A DNA stretch of 40,909 nt from Lachnospiraceae bacterium UBA3316 (GTDB lineage Bacteria; Bacillota; Clostridia; Lachnospirales; Lachnospiraceae), in the NCBI GenBank assembly GCA_002361955.1, contig DESK01000038.1:1-40909 (forward strand), given 5' to 3'. This document shows positions 6,753 through 14,039 of this stretch, piece after piece (position 1 is the stretch's first letter; every line of letters begins with the position of its first letter). The translations under genes and the position numbers were made by a program. The notes under the pieces were generated by a model that made no database searches, was not told the DNA's origin, and saw only the letters and a list, made by a program, of their open reading frames with translations.

Positions 6753-7847
6753 ATGGGACGGCGGATTTGTAAGATTTTTCTGGGCATCCTTCTGGCTTTG
6801 GCAGTAGCAGCGGCGGCGTATGTCATTTATATGCAGGTTCAGTATTACCGGATCGATGATTTTACCAGGCTTCCTGTGGAAAATCCACAGCAGGAGCAGA
6901 TGGAGACAGGGACGGCTTACCGGATCATGACCTACAACATCGGGTTTGGGGCATATTCGGATGATTATTCTTTTTTTATGGATATGGGAGAGATGAAGGA
7001 CGGCACAAAGACCACCGGAAAGCATGGACGGGCTCTTTCCAAGGAGGCGGTTCTGGCGGATACGGCGGGAAGCCTGGAGCTTTTTAAACAGCAGGAGGCG
7101 GATTTCATATTTGCCCAGGAGGTGGACGAGAAGGCCGACAGAAGCTATCACGTAAATCAGCGGGAGATCCTGACCGAAGGGCTTCCGGGGTATGGATCTG
7201 TGTTTGCCAACAACTTCCACAGCGCTTATCTTTTCTATCCCTTCCATGAACCCCACGGGGCGGTGGAGGCGGGGATGCTCACTTTCAGCAAGTATCAGAT
7301 TACGGAAAATATCAGGCGGCAGTTCCCGGTGAGCAGCGCGTTTATCACGAAATTTACAGATCTGGACAGGTGCTTTCTGATGAGCAGGCTTCCAGTGAAA
7401 GGCGGCAGAGAGCTGGTGCTGATCCAGGTACATCTGAGCGCCTACGATAAGGGCGGCACGATCCGTGCGAAACAGCTGGCGCTTTTGAATCAGGTCTTCG
7501 CAGAAGAACGGGAAAAAGGAAATTATGTGATTGCCGGAGGAGATTTTAATCATGACATTGCCGGTTCCATCGATACGTTTCCTTCAGAGCAGAAGATTCC
7601 GGGCTGGGTATATCAGCTCTCAGAAGATGACCTGGCAGAAGGCTTTCACTTTGTGAAGGCAGAAAACGCGGGAGAGACGCCCACCTGCCGGGGAGCGGAT
7701 ATTCCCTATGAAAAAGGTGTGACGTATACGGTCATTGTGGATGGATTTATCATTTCAGACAATATCGAGGCGTCAGCCAGAAATATTGACGGAGAATTTC
7801 GGTACTCGGATCACAACCCGGTGGTCATGGAGTTCACCTTAAAGTAA
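6753..7847 (+). CDS. Membrane-anchored endonuclease/exonuclease/phosphatase family protein
   Basis: 364 aa. A signal-anchor helix (about residues 7-28) with basic residues before it puts the catalytic domain outside the membrane. The EEP fold motifs follow in order: Thr-Tyr-Asn-Ile-Gly near 60, Ala-Gln-Glu-Val-Asp-Glu near 126, Val-His-Leu-Ser, Gly-Gly-Asp-Phe-Asn-His-Asp near 265, and Ser-Asp-His-Asn-Pro-Val at the C-terminus. These are the metal and catalytic residues of DNase I-like enzymes. An extracellular phosphodiesterase or phosphatase role is likely; whether it cuts nucleic acid, lipid or sugar phosphates is open. AAGGAGGA precedes the ATG. A polysaccharide deacetylase gene follows 74 bases later, so a joint cell-envelope role is possible. 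Confidence 0.87.
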   Translation: MGRRICKIFLGILLALAVAAAAYVIYMQVQYYRIDDFTRLPVENPQQEQMETGTAYRIMTYNIGFGAYSDDYSFFMDMGEMKDGTKTTGKHGRALSKEAVLADTAGSLELFKQQEADFIFAQEVDEKADRSYHVNQREILTEGLPGYGSVFANNFHSAYLFYPFHEPHGAVEAGMLTFSKYQITENIRRQFPVSSAFITKFTDLDRCFLMSRLPVKGGRELVLIQVHLSAYDKGGTIRAKQLALLNQVFAEEREKGNYVIAGGDFNHDIAGSIDTFPSEQKIPGWVYQLSEDDLAEGFHFVKAENAGETPTCRGADIPYEKGVTYTVIVDGFIISDNIEASARNIDGEFRYSDHNPVVMEFTLK

Positions 7848-7921
7848 AAGACCTGCAAGAAGGCCGGAGGCGCAGGGAGAAAGAGCAGAGAAGGGCCAGA
7901 ATGTTCGGAGGAAGATGAGGA

Positions 7922-9409
7922 ATGGAAAAAAAGGAACTGGATGATGAACTGCTTCGGCAGAGCCGGGCGCTGAAACGGCGGAAGGAGCAGATGAAAAAGC
8001 GCAGGCAGAGGCAGAATCTCCTAAAGATGGCGGGCTGTTTAGCCGTTCTGGCGCTGATTGTGGGTGTCACCAGCTTTGCCACAAGTAAGCTGGGGCTGAA
8101 TGGAGAGAAGCCTGCAAAAAAGCAGCAGACAGAAAGCGGCAGTGAGACAGTCCGGGAGACGGAGAATAAAAACGCGAAGATCCTGGAGGAGGCAGAGCTT
8201 TTGGCGGCAGGCTATGATTATGACGCGGCCATTGAAAAGGTTAAATCTGTCAAAGGCTACGAGCAGGAGGAATCCCTGACGGCGGCTGTGACGAAGTATA
8301 CGACCGCGAAGGCGAGCTGTGTGGCTGTGGATGTGGATGCGGTTCCCCATATTTATTACCATTCGCTGATGAATGAGCCCACGGTGGCCCTGGACGCGGC
8401 GGTGATGGGGCAGCAGGAGGCGGACAATATGAACGCCTGGATGACAACGGTGGATGAATTTGATAAGATTACCCAGGCGATGTATGACAACGGGTATGTG
8501 TTTGTGCGGCTGCGCGATCTGGTGGTGGAATCAAAGGACGAAAATGGGAATGTGATCTTTACGAGAAATGAAAATCTGATGCTGCCGCCCGGAAAGAAGC
8601 CGGTGGTGCTCTCTGTGGATGACCTGAGCTATTACCATTCCTATGAGAAAGCGAGCTACCCCGACAAGCTGGTCCTGGATAAGGATGGCGCTGTGAAATG
8701 CCATTATGTCAAGAAGGACGGTACCGAGGAGGTGGGAGATTTTGACGTTGTTCCCCGCCTGAATTCCTTCCTGGAGGAGCATCCTGACGGCGCGTACCAC
8801 GGAGCCAGAGGGATGATCGCCCTGACGGGATATGACGGAGTGTTTGGGTACCGCACAGATACCGCGTATCAGACAAAGGAAAATCTGACGGCTGACCAGA
8901 GCGCGTGGCTGGAGGCACATCCCGATTTTGACTGGGACAATGAGGTGAAAGAGGCCACGAAGATCGCGGAAGCCATCAAAAAATCCGGATGGGAATTCGC
9001 GAACCATACCTGGGGGCATCTGAACGTTTCGAACAAGACGGTGGATGAGCTGAAGGCGGATAATGATAAGTGGGTAAATACCGTCCAGAACATTGTGGGA
9101 GAGACGGACACCGTTATCTTTACCCATGGAGGTGATATCGGCGACTGGCACGATTACAGCGCGGACAATGCAAAATTCAGCTTCTATAAAGAAGCCGGCT
9201 ACAATTTCTTCTGCAACGTGGACGGTTCCGTACCCTACTGGGTGCAGATCCGGGAAAACTATGTGCGCCAGGGGCGCATCAATCTGGACGGCTATATGCT
9301 GTACCGGGCCAGCCAGGGGCAGACAGAGGTGCTCAATGACCTGTTTGACGCAAAGCAGGTGTTTAACGAAAGCCGACCGACGCCGGTGGCGGCAAACGGG
9401 GGATCATAA
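7922..9409 (+). CDS. Membrane-anchored polysaccharide deacetylase family protein
   Basis: 495 aa. A highly basic N-terminus (about 35 residues) precedes one membrane helix (about 38-58) and a charged linker, so the enzyme faces outward. The NodB-type region has Leu-Ser-Val-Asp-Asp-Leu (motif 1, near 230) and Asn-His-Thr-Trp-Gly-His (motif 2, near 362), giving the Asp and His-x3-His metal ligands. The usual Arg-x-Pro-Tyr-Gly motif is not seen; Phe-Thr-His-Gly-Gly-Asp takes about its place. The family removes N- or O-acetyl groups from peptidoglycan or other polysaccharides. This long form with a divergent motif 3 may use another substrate. GGAGGAAGATGAGGA precedes the ATG. Confidence 0.85.
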   Translation: MEKKELDDELLRQSRALKRRKEQMKKRRQRQNLLKMAGCLAVLALIVGVTSFATSKLGLNGEKPAKKQQTESGSETVRETENKNAKILEEAELLAAGYDYDAAIEKVKSVKGYEQEESLTAAVTKYTTAKASCVAVDVDAVPHIYYHSLMNEPTVALDAAVMGQQEADNMNAWMTTVDEFDKITQAMYDNGYVFVRLRDLVVESKDENGNVIFTRNENLMLPPGKKPVVLSVDDLSYYHSYEKASYPDKLVLDKDGAVKCHYVKKDGTEEVGDFDVVPRLNSFLEEHPDGAYHGARGMIALTGYDGVFGYRTDTAYQTKENLTADQSAWLEAHPDFDWDNEVKEATKIAEAIKKSGWEFANHTWGHLNVSNKTVDELKADNDKWVNTVQNIVGETDTVIFTHGGDIGDWHDYSADNAKFSFYKEAGYNFFCNVDGSVPYWVQIRENYVRQGRINLDGYMLYRASQGQTEVLNDLFDAKQVFNESRPTPVAANGGS

Positions 9410-9431
9410 ATCAGGTTTGGTACCTGTATAA

Positions 9432-9463
9432 GAACGGGAGGAGTCAGAAAGCTCCTCCCGTTC
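9432..9463. terminator. Hairpin terminator between convergent genes
   Basis: GAACGGGAGGAG (9432-9443) pairs perfectly with CTCCTCCCGTTC (9452-9463), a 12-bp stem between the deacetylase (+) and CYTH (-) stop codons. The minus side runs into TTAT, the plus side lacks a good T run. Confidence 0.65.
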
Positions 9464-9470
9464 GCTGTTG

Positions 9471-9923
9471 TCAGGAAAATTTTTTTTGGCTCAGATAGCT
9501 GTTGTGGTAGAGGCCGGAAAAGGTTACGTCCTCCCCGAACCAGGCCGGGGGCACAAAGGCCTTTGCCGCCTCCTCGGTGGGGAATTCCACCTCGGCCAGA
9601 ACCATGGGCGCAAAGGGAGGGTCAAAGAGATCCAGCTCCACAGTCAGCACGCTGTCCAGGGGAATCAGATAGCGCCGTTTGGAAATAAGGTTTCCGTCGG
9701 CTTTGGGGCGCAGATGGGAGTAGGCCTCCGCCGTCAGCGGAAGGTTGTATTCCTCCCGTGTCATCATGCCCTTTGATTTGTAGGTGAGATAATATTCGTC
9801 ATTCTGCCTGCGGATGCGCACAACAGGGGCAGTACACAGGTAGCCCTGCTCGATTTGGAGGCAGGGATACTGTTCCAGGTTTTCGGGCAGCTGTTTGACT
9901 AAAAATTTTCTTTCAATTTCCAT
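9471..9923 (-). CDS. CYTH domain protein (triphosphate tunnel metalloenzyme family)
   Basis: 150 aa, one of the few minus-strand genes. It opens with the family signature Glu-Ile-Glu-Arg-Lys (residues 2-6), then alternating basic/acidic beta-strand pairs (Val-Arg-Ile-Arg-Arg, Tyr-Leu-Thr-Tyr-Lys, Lys-Arg-Arg-Tyr, Val-Glu-Leu-Asp) that line the tunnel binding triphosphate and metal. Members hydrolyse inorganic triphosphate or related compounds; the exact substrate cannot be told. AAGGAGG precedes the ATG. It is convergent with the deacetylase gene and divergent from the DJ-1 gene. Confidence 0.9.
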   Translation of the reverse strand: MEIERKFLVKQLPENLEQYPCLQIEQGYLCTAPVVRIRRQNDEYYLTYKSKGMMTREEYNLPLTAEAYSHLRPKADGNLISKRRYLIPLDSVLTVELDLFDPPFAPMVLAEVEFPTEEAAKAFVPPAWFGEDVTFSGLYHNSYLSQKKFS

Positions 9924-10016
9924 AGGAACCTCCTTGTTATTGATTACTTATTTTACAACATTTTACCGAAAAATAGTAGTATACTGAATTCAAAAAATGA
10001 AAGCGAGGATATTGTG

Positions 10017-10565
10017 ATGAAAAACGTATATGTATTTTTTGCGGAGGGATTTGAAGAGATCGAGGCGCTGACAGTGGTGGATCTGCTGCGCAGGGCAGAT
10101 ATTCCTGTAAAGATGGTGGGAATCGCAGGCGAGGATCCTGCGGTGGGAAGCCACGGCATCTCCGTGGGGATGGACCTGTCCATAGACAGGGTAACGATAG
10201 AGGAAACAGAGATGCTGGTGCTTCCGGGCGGCATGCCGGGGACAAGGTATCTGGGAGCCTGCGAGGCGCTGACGTCTCTTTTGAAAGAGGCTGACAGGCG
10301 GGGGATAAGGATCGGTGCGATCTGCGCGGCGCCCAGCGTTCTGGGTGACCTGGGGCTTTTAAATGGAAGAAAGGCTGTTTGCTATCCGGGGTTTGAGGAG
10401 CGCCTGAAGGGGGCCGAGGTTCTGGAGGTTCCGGCTGTGACCGACGGCCATATCACCACCAGCCGGGGACTGGGCACGGCGATTCCCTTCGCACTGGAGA
10501 TCATTTCCGGACTCAAGGGACGGGAAGAGGCCGACCACATCGCGGCATCAGTGATTTATAGGTAG
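10017..10565 (+). CDS. DJ-1/PfpI family protein
   Basis: 182 aa. DJ-1-type fold with the conserved Glu16 (in Glu-Glu-Ile-Glu) and the nucleophile-elbow Cys103 in Ala-Ile-Cys-Ala-Ala-Pro, plus Leu-Pro-Gly-Gly-Met-Pro near 69-74. Bacterial relatives include ThiJ/YajL-type chaperones and proposed deglycases. The motif set favours the DJ-1/YajL branch over the PfpI peptidases. The ATG at 10017 has GCGAGGA upstream; a GTG directly before it is also in frame. A TATACT box at 9980-9985 may be its -10. Confidence 0.88.
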   Translation: MKNVYVFFAEGFEEIEALTVVDLLRRADIPVKMVGIAGEDPAVGSHGISVGMDLSIDRVTIEETEMLVLPGGMPGTRYLGACEALTSLLKEADRRGIRIGAICAAPSVLGDLGLLNGRKAVCYPGFEERLKGAEVLEVPAVTDGHITTSRGLGTAIPFALEIISGLKGREEADHIAASVIYR

Positions 10566-10611
10566 TGTTACTAAAATTCGCAAAAAAGGGGTGGCATTTT
10601 GAAAAGGCCTG

Positions 10612-10620
10612 TGCTATACT
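10612..10620 (+). promoter_or_regulatory. Extended -10 promoter of tig
   Basis: TGCTATACT is an extended -10 (TGn plus TATACT). The best -35 at 17 bp is TGGCAT (10592-10597). It lies about 65 bases before the tig start. Confidence 0.6.
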
Positions 10621-10689
10621 CTTAAAATGACTGTAAGTATGGCAAGTTACACACTTTTCATATAAAGATCAAGGAGGAAATGAAAAACA

Positions 10690-11976
10690 ATGAGTTTACA
10701 GGTAGAAAAGTTGGAGAAGAACATGGCGAAGCTGACGATCGAAGTTTCTGCTGAAGATTTTGATGCAGCGATTCAGAAGGCATACTTAAAGAATAAAGGT
10801 AAAATTTCCATTCCGGGCTTTCGTAAGGGAAAAGCGCCCAGGAAGATGATTGAAAAAATGTACGGTGCAGGTATTTTCTATGAAGACGCTGTCAATGCGC
10901 TGATTCCGGAGAGATATGCCCAGGAAGCTGACAACTGTGACCTGGAGATCGTTTCCCAGCCGAAGATCGACGTGGTACAGGTGGAGGCAGGCAAGCCCTT
11001 CATCTTTACAGCAGAAGTAGCGACGAAGCCGGAAGTAGTTCTTGGCGAGTACAAGGGCATCCAGGTAGAGGCACAGAAGGTGGAAGTTACAGACGAGGAA
11101 GTGCAGGCAGAGGTTGACAAGGAGAGAGAGCAGAATTCCAGAGTTATCGATGTGGATGACAGAGCGGTAGAGATGGGCGATATTGTTAAGCTTGATTACG
11201 AGGGCTTTGTGGATGATGTGCCTTTTGCAGGCGGAAAAGGTGAGAACCATGAGCTGGTGATCGGTTCCGGATCCTTTATTCCGGGCTTTGAAGACCAGCT
11301 GGTAGGAGCTGTCATCGACGAGGAGAAGGAAGTTCATGTGACCTTCCCGGAGGAGTATCATGCGAAGGAGCTGGCAGGCAAGGCAGCCGTATTTAAATGC
11401 ACAGTACATGAGATCAAAGTGAAGGAGCTTCCGGAGGCAGACGACGATTTTGCTCAGGATGTTTCTGATTTTGACACCATGGAAGAGTACAAGGCTGACA
11501 TCCGCACAAAGCTGACAGAGAGAAAAGAAAAAGAAGCGAAGTCCGCTAAGGAGATTGCCGTAGTGGAGAAGATCGTGGAGAATGCCCAGATGGATATTCC
11601 CGATCCGATGGTGGACAGCCAGGTTCGCCAGATGGCTGATGAGTTTGCCCAGAGAGTTCAGTCCCAGGGCTTGACGGTAGATCAGTATTTCCAGTTCACA
11701 GGCATGACCGCTGAAAAGCTCTTTGCCCAGATGAGGCCCGACGCTTTAAAGCGCATCCAGAACAGCCTGGTGCTTGAGGCTGTTGCAAAGGCCGAAAATG
11801 TCCAGATCGACGACGAGAGACTGGAGGAGGAGCTCAAGAGAATGGCAGAGGCTTACGGCATGGAGCTGGACAAGCTGAAAGAGGCCATCAGCGAGGATAC
11901 AAAGGATCAGATCAGAAAGGATCTGGCAGTGCAGGCAGCCGTTGACCTGGTAAGAGACGCGGCAGTGGAGGCATAA
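10690..11976 (+). CDS. tig: Trigger factor
   Basis: 428 aa, full length for this ribosome-bound chaperone and peptidyl-prolyl isomerase. The N-terminal ribosome-binding domain has the signature Gly-Phe-Arg-Lys-Gly-Lys-Ala-Pro (near 43-50) that contacts protein L23 at the exit tunnel. The FKBP-type isomerase domain follows (about 155-245, with Gly-Ser-Gly-Ser-Phe-Ile-Pro-Gly-Phe-Glu), then the long helical C-terminal domain that cradles nascent chains. The start has AAGGAGGAAATG upstream. It heads the tig-clpP-clpX-lon-ysxC block conserved in Bacillota; 61 bases without a strong terminator separate it from clpP. Confidence 0.97.
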   Translation: MSLQVEKLEKNMAKLTIEVSAEDFDAAIQKAYLKNKGKISIPGFRKGKAPRKMIEKMYGAGIFYEDAVNALIPERYAQEADNCDLEIVSQPKIDVVQVEAGKPFIFTAEVATKPEVVLGEYKGIQVEAQKVEVTDEEVQAEVDKEREQNSRVIDVDDRAVEMGDIVKLDYEGFVDDVPFAGGKGENHELVIGSGSFIPGFEDQLVGAVIDEEKEVHVTFPEEYHAKELAGKAAVFKCTVHEIKVKELPEADDDFAQDVSDFDTMEEYKADIRTKLTERKEKEAKSAKEIAVVEKIVENAQMDIPDPMVDSQVRQMADEFAQRVQSQGLTVDQYFQFTGMTAEKLFAQMRPDALKRIQNSLVLEAVAKAENVQIDDERLEEELKRMAEAYGMELDKLKEAISEDTKDQIRKDLAVQAAVDLVRDAAVEA

Positions 11977-12037
11977 CAGCCGGCATCTTTTGCGATGCGC
12001 GTGTTGAGCCAAATATCAGACAGAGAGGAGAGTCATC

Positions 12038-12619
12038 ATGAGCTTAGTACCTTATGTCATTGAACAATCCAGCAGAGGGGAGAGATCCTACGACATCTAT
12101 TCAAGGCTTCTGAAGGACAGGATTATTTTCCTGGGAGAGGAAGTCAATGATGTGACGGCAAATCTGGTGGTAGCCCAGATGCTCCACCTGGAGGCGGAGG
12201 ATCCGGGAAAGGATATCCAGCTTTACATCAACAGCCCAGGCGGATCTGTGACAGCCGGATGGGCCATCTATGATACCATGCATTACATTAAGTGTGATGT
12301 GTCCACGATCTGCATGGGTATGGCGGCCAGCATGGGCGCTTTCCTGCTGGCAGGCGGCACAAAAGGCAAGAGAATGGCTCTGCCCAACGCAGAGATCATG
12401 ATACATCAGCCCTCAGGCGGAGCCAAGGGGCAGGCGACAGAGATTAAGATCGTGGCGGACATGATCTTAAAGACGAGAAGGCGCCTGAATGAGGAGCTGG
12501 CCAAGAATACGGGACAGCCCATCGAAGTGATTGAAGTAGATACAGAGAGAGATAATTACATGAGCGCCCAGGAAGCGTTGGAATACGGCCTGATCGACAG
12601 TGTGATTACCAAACGGTAA
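12038..12619 (+). CDS. clpP: ATP-dependent Clp protease proteolytic subunit
   Basis: 193 aa, normal length. Serine protease that forms the double seven-ring chamber used with ClpX, and with ClpC encoded at 35875. The catalytic triad is visible as Ser98 (Met-Ala-Ala-Ser-Met-Gly), His123 (Met-Ile-His-Gln-Pro) and Asp172 (Glu-Arg-Asp-Asn). The AGAGAGGAG ribosome site supports the ATG chosen. clpX follows after a strong hairpin. Confidence 0.97.
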   Translation: MSLVPYVIEQSSRGERSYDIYSRLLKDRIIFLGEEVNDVTANLVVAQMLHLEAEDPGKDIQLYINSPGGSVTAGWAIYDTMHYIKCDVSTICMGMAASMGAFLLAGGTKGKRMALPNAEIMIHQPSGGAKGQATEIKIVADMILKTRRRLNEELAKNTGQPIEVIEVDTERDNYMSAQEALEYGLIDSVITKR

Positions 12620-12625
12620 AGATGT

Positions 12626-12658
12626 ATAAGGCTCCTGCCCCTGGGGTGGGAGTCTTAT
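12626..12658 (+). terminator. 15-bp hairpin between clpP and clpX (terminator without T run)
   Basis: ATAAGGCTCCTGCCC (12626-12640) pairs along its length with GGGTGGGAGTCTTAT (12644-12658), including a few G-T pairs, with the loop CTG. No T run follows, so it may attenuate, protect the clpP 3' end or mark processing rather than fully terminate. Confidence 0.5.
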
Positions 12659-12732
12659 CTGGCATAAAGTATGAAATTTAAATGATTTCGGGGAGGGGAA
12701 GCAGATCCCGTTCCCGCAGGAGGAGTATAACA

Positions 12733-14019
12733 GTGAGAATTCAGGAACAGAAAGTCAGATGTTCTTTTTGTAATAAATCAGAGGATCAGGTGAGAAAGCT
12801 GATCGCCGGGCCGGATGAGGTGTTTATCTGCGACGAGTGCATTGAGGTGTGTTCTGAAATCGTCGAGGAAGAGCTGGAGAGCGAAAATATGGACGGCGAC
12901 GGCATCCATCTTTTAAAGCCGGAGCAGATAAAGTCGTTTCTGGACGAGTACGTGATCGGACAGGACAGCGCAAAGAAGGCTCTCGCGGTGGCTGTTTACA
13001 ACCATTATAAGAGAATCACCGCAGGCAGGCACTTAGGGGTGGAGCTTCAGAAGAGCAACATCCTGATGCTCGGGCCCACAGGGTCAGGGAAAACCTTATT
13101 GGCACAGACGCTGGCCCGTCTGTTAAACGTACCCTTTGCCATCGCGGACGCGACTACGCTGACAGAGGCAGGCTATGTGGGAGAGGATGTGGAAAACATT
13201 CTTTTAAAACTGATCCAGGCGGCCGACGGAGACGTACAGCGGGCGGAGTACGGTATCATCTATATTGATGAGATTGACAAAATCACAAGAAAATCAGAAA
13301 ACGCGTCCATCACCAGGGACGTATCCGGCGAGGGCGTACAGCAGGCGCTCCTTAAAATCCTGGAGGGAACGGTGGCCTCTGTGCCGCCCCAGGGAGGAAG
13401 AAAGCACCCGCAGCAGGAGCTGATTCCCATTGATACCACAAACATTCTTTTTATTTGCGGAGGAGCCTTTGAGGGCCTGGATAAAATTATTGAGAGGCGC
13501 ATGGACACCAAGTCTGTGGGATTCAATGTGGAGATCGGGGAGAAAAAGGAAAAAAATGTGGGAGAGATCTTTAAATATGTTCTTCCCCAGGATTTTATTA
13601 AGTTTGGCATGATTCCGGAGATCATGGGCCGTGTGCCGGTAGTGGTGGCATTAGATTCCCTGGATAAGGAAATGCTGATGCGTATCCTCAAAGAGCCGAA
13701 AAACTCAATTGTACGCCAGTACAAGAAGCTTTTTGAACTGGACGGTGTAGAGCTGGAATTTGAGGAGGAGGCCCTGGAAGCTATAGCCGATAAATCCTTA
13801 GAGAGGAAAACCGGGGCCAGGGGCCTGCGGGCTATCATGGAGGAGTCTATGATGGATCTCATGTATACGGTGCCCTCCGATGAGATGATCGAGTCCTGCG
13901 TAGTCACAAAGGATGTGATCGAGGGAACCGGAGAGCCGGAGTTTTCTTACAGAGAGAAACTTCCGGTGCGCAGCAAAGGAAAAAAACGGGTCTCCCGCTC
14001 TGTGGGTGAGACGGCATAG
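12733..14019 (+). CDS. clpX: ATP-dependent Clp protease ATP-binding subunit ClpX
   Basis: 428 aa. AAA+ unfoldase that feeds substrates to ClpP. The N-terminal zinc domain shows Cys10, Cys13, Cys33 and Cys36. Walker A is Gly-Pro-Thr-Gly-Ser-Gly-Lys-Thr (114-121), the pore loop Gly-Tyr-Val-Gly-Glu-Asp, and Walker B Ile-Tyr-Ile-Asp-Glu-Ile-Asp-Lys. I chose a GTG start at 12733 because AGGAGGAG lies nine bases upstream and the family N-terminus aligns there. The ATG at 12682 would add 17 Arg/Ser-rich residues encoded by the ribosome-site region itself. lon follows after 20 bases. Confidence 0.95.
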   Translation: MRIQEQKVRCSFCNKSEDQVRKLIAGPDEVFICDECIEVCSEIVEEELESENMDGDGIHLLKPEQIKSFLDEYVIGQDSAKKALAVAVYNHYKRITAGRHLGVELQKSNILMLGPTGSGKTLLAQTLARLLNVPFAIADATTLTEAGYVGEDVENILLKLIQAADGDVQRAEYGIIYIDEIDKITRKSENASITRDVSGEGVQQALLKILEGTVASVPPQGGRKHPQQELIPIDTTNILFICGGAFEGLDKIIERRMDTKSVGFNVEIGEKKEKNVGEIFKYVLPQDFIKFGMIPEIMGRVPVVVALDSLDKEMLMRILKEPKNSIVRQYKKLFELDGVELEFEEEALEAIADKSLERKTGARGLRAIMEESMMDLMYTVPSDEMIESCVVTKDVIEGTGEPEFSYREKLPVRSKGKKRVSRSVGETA

Positions 14020-14039
14020 CAGTAAGACAGAGGTTAGAA

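Noticed and set aside
9468..9776. 102-codon plus-strand frame opposite the CYTH gene
   Set aside because: It is a mirror frame of a well-supported minus-strand CYTH gene with intact signature motifs.
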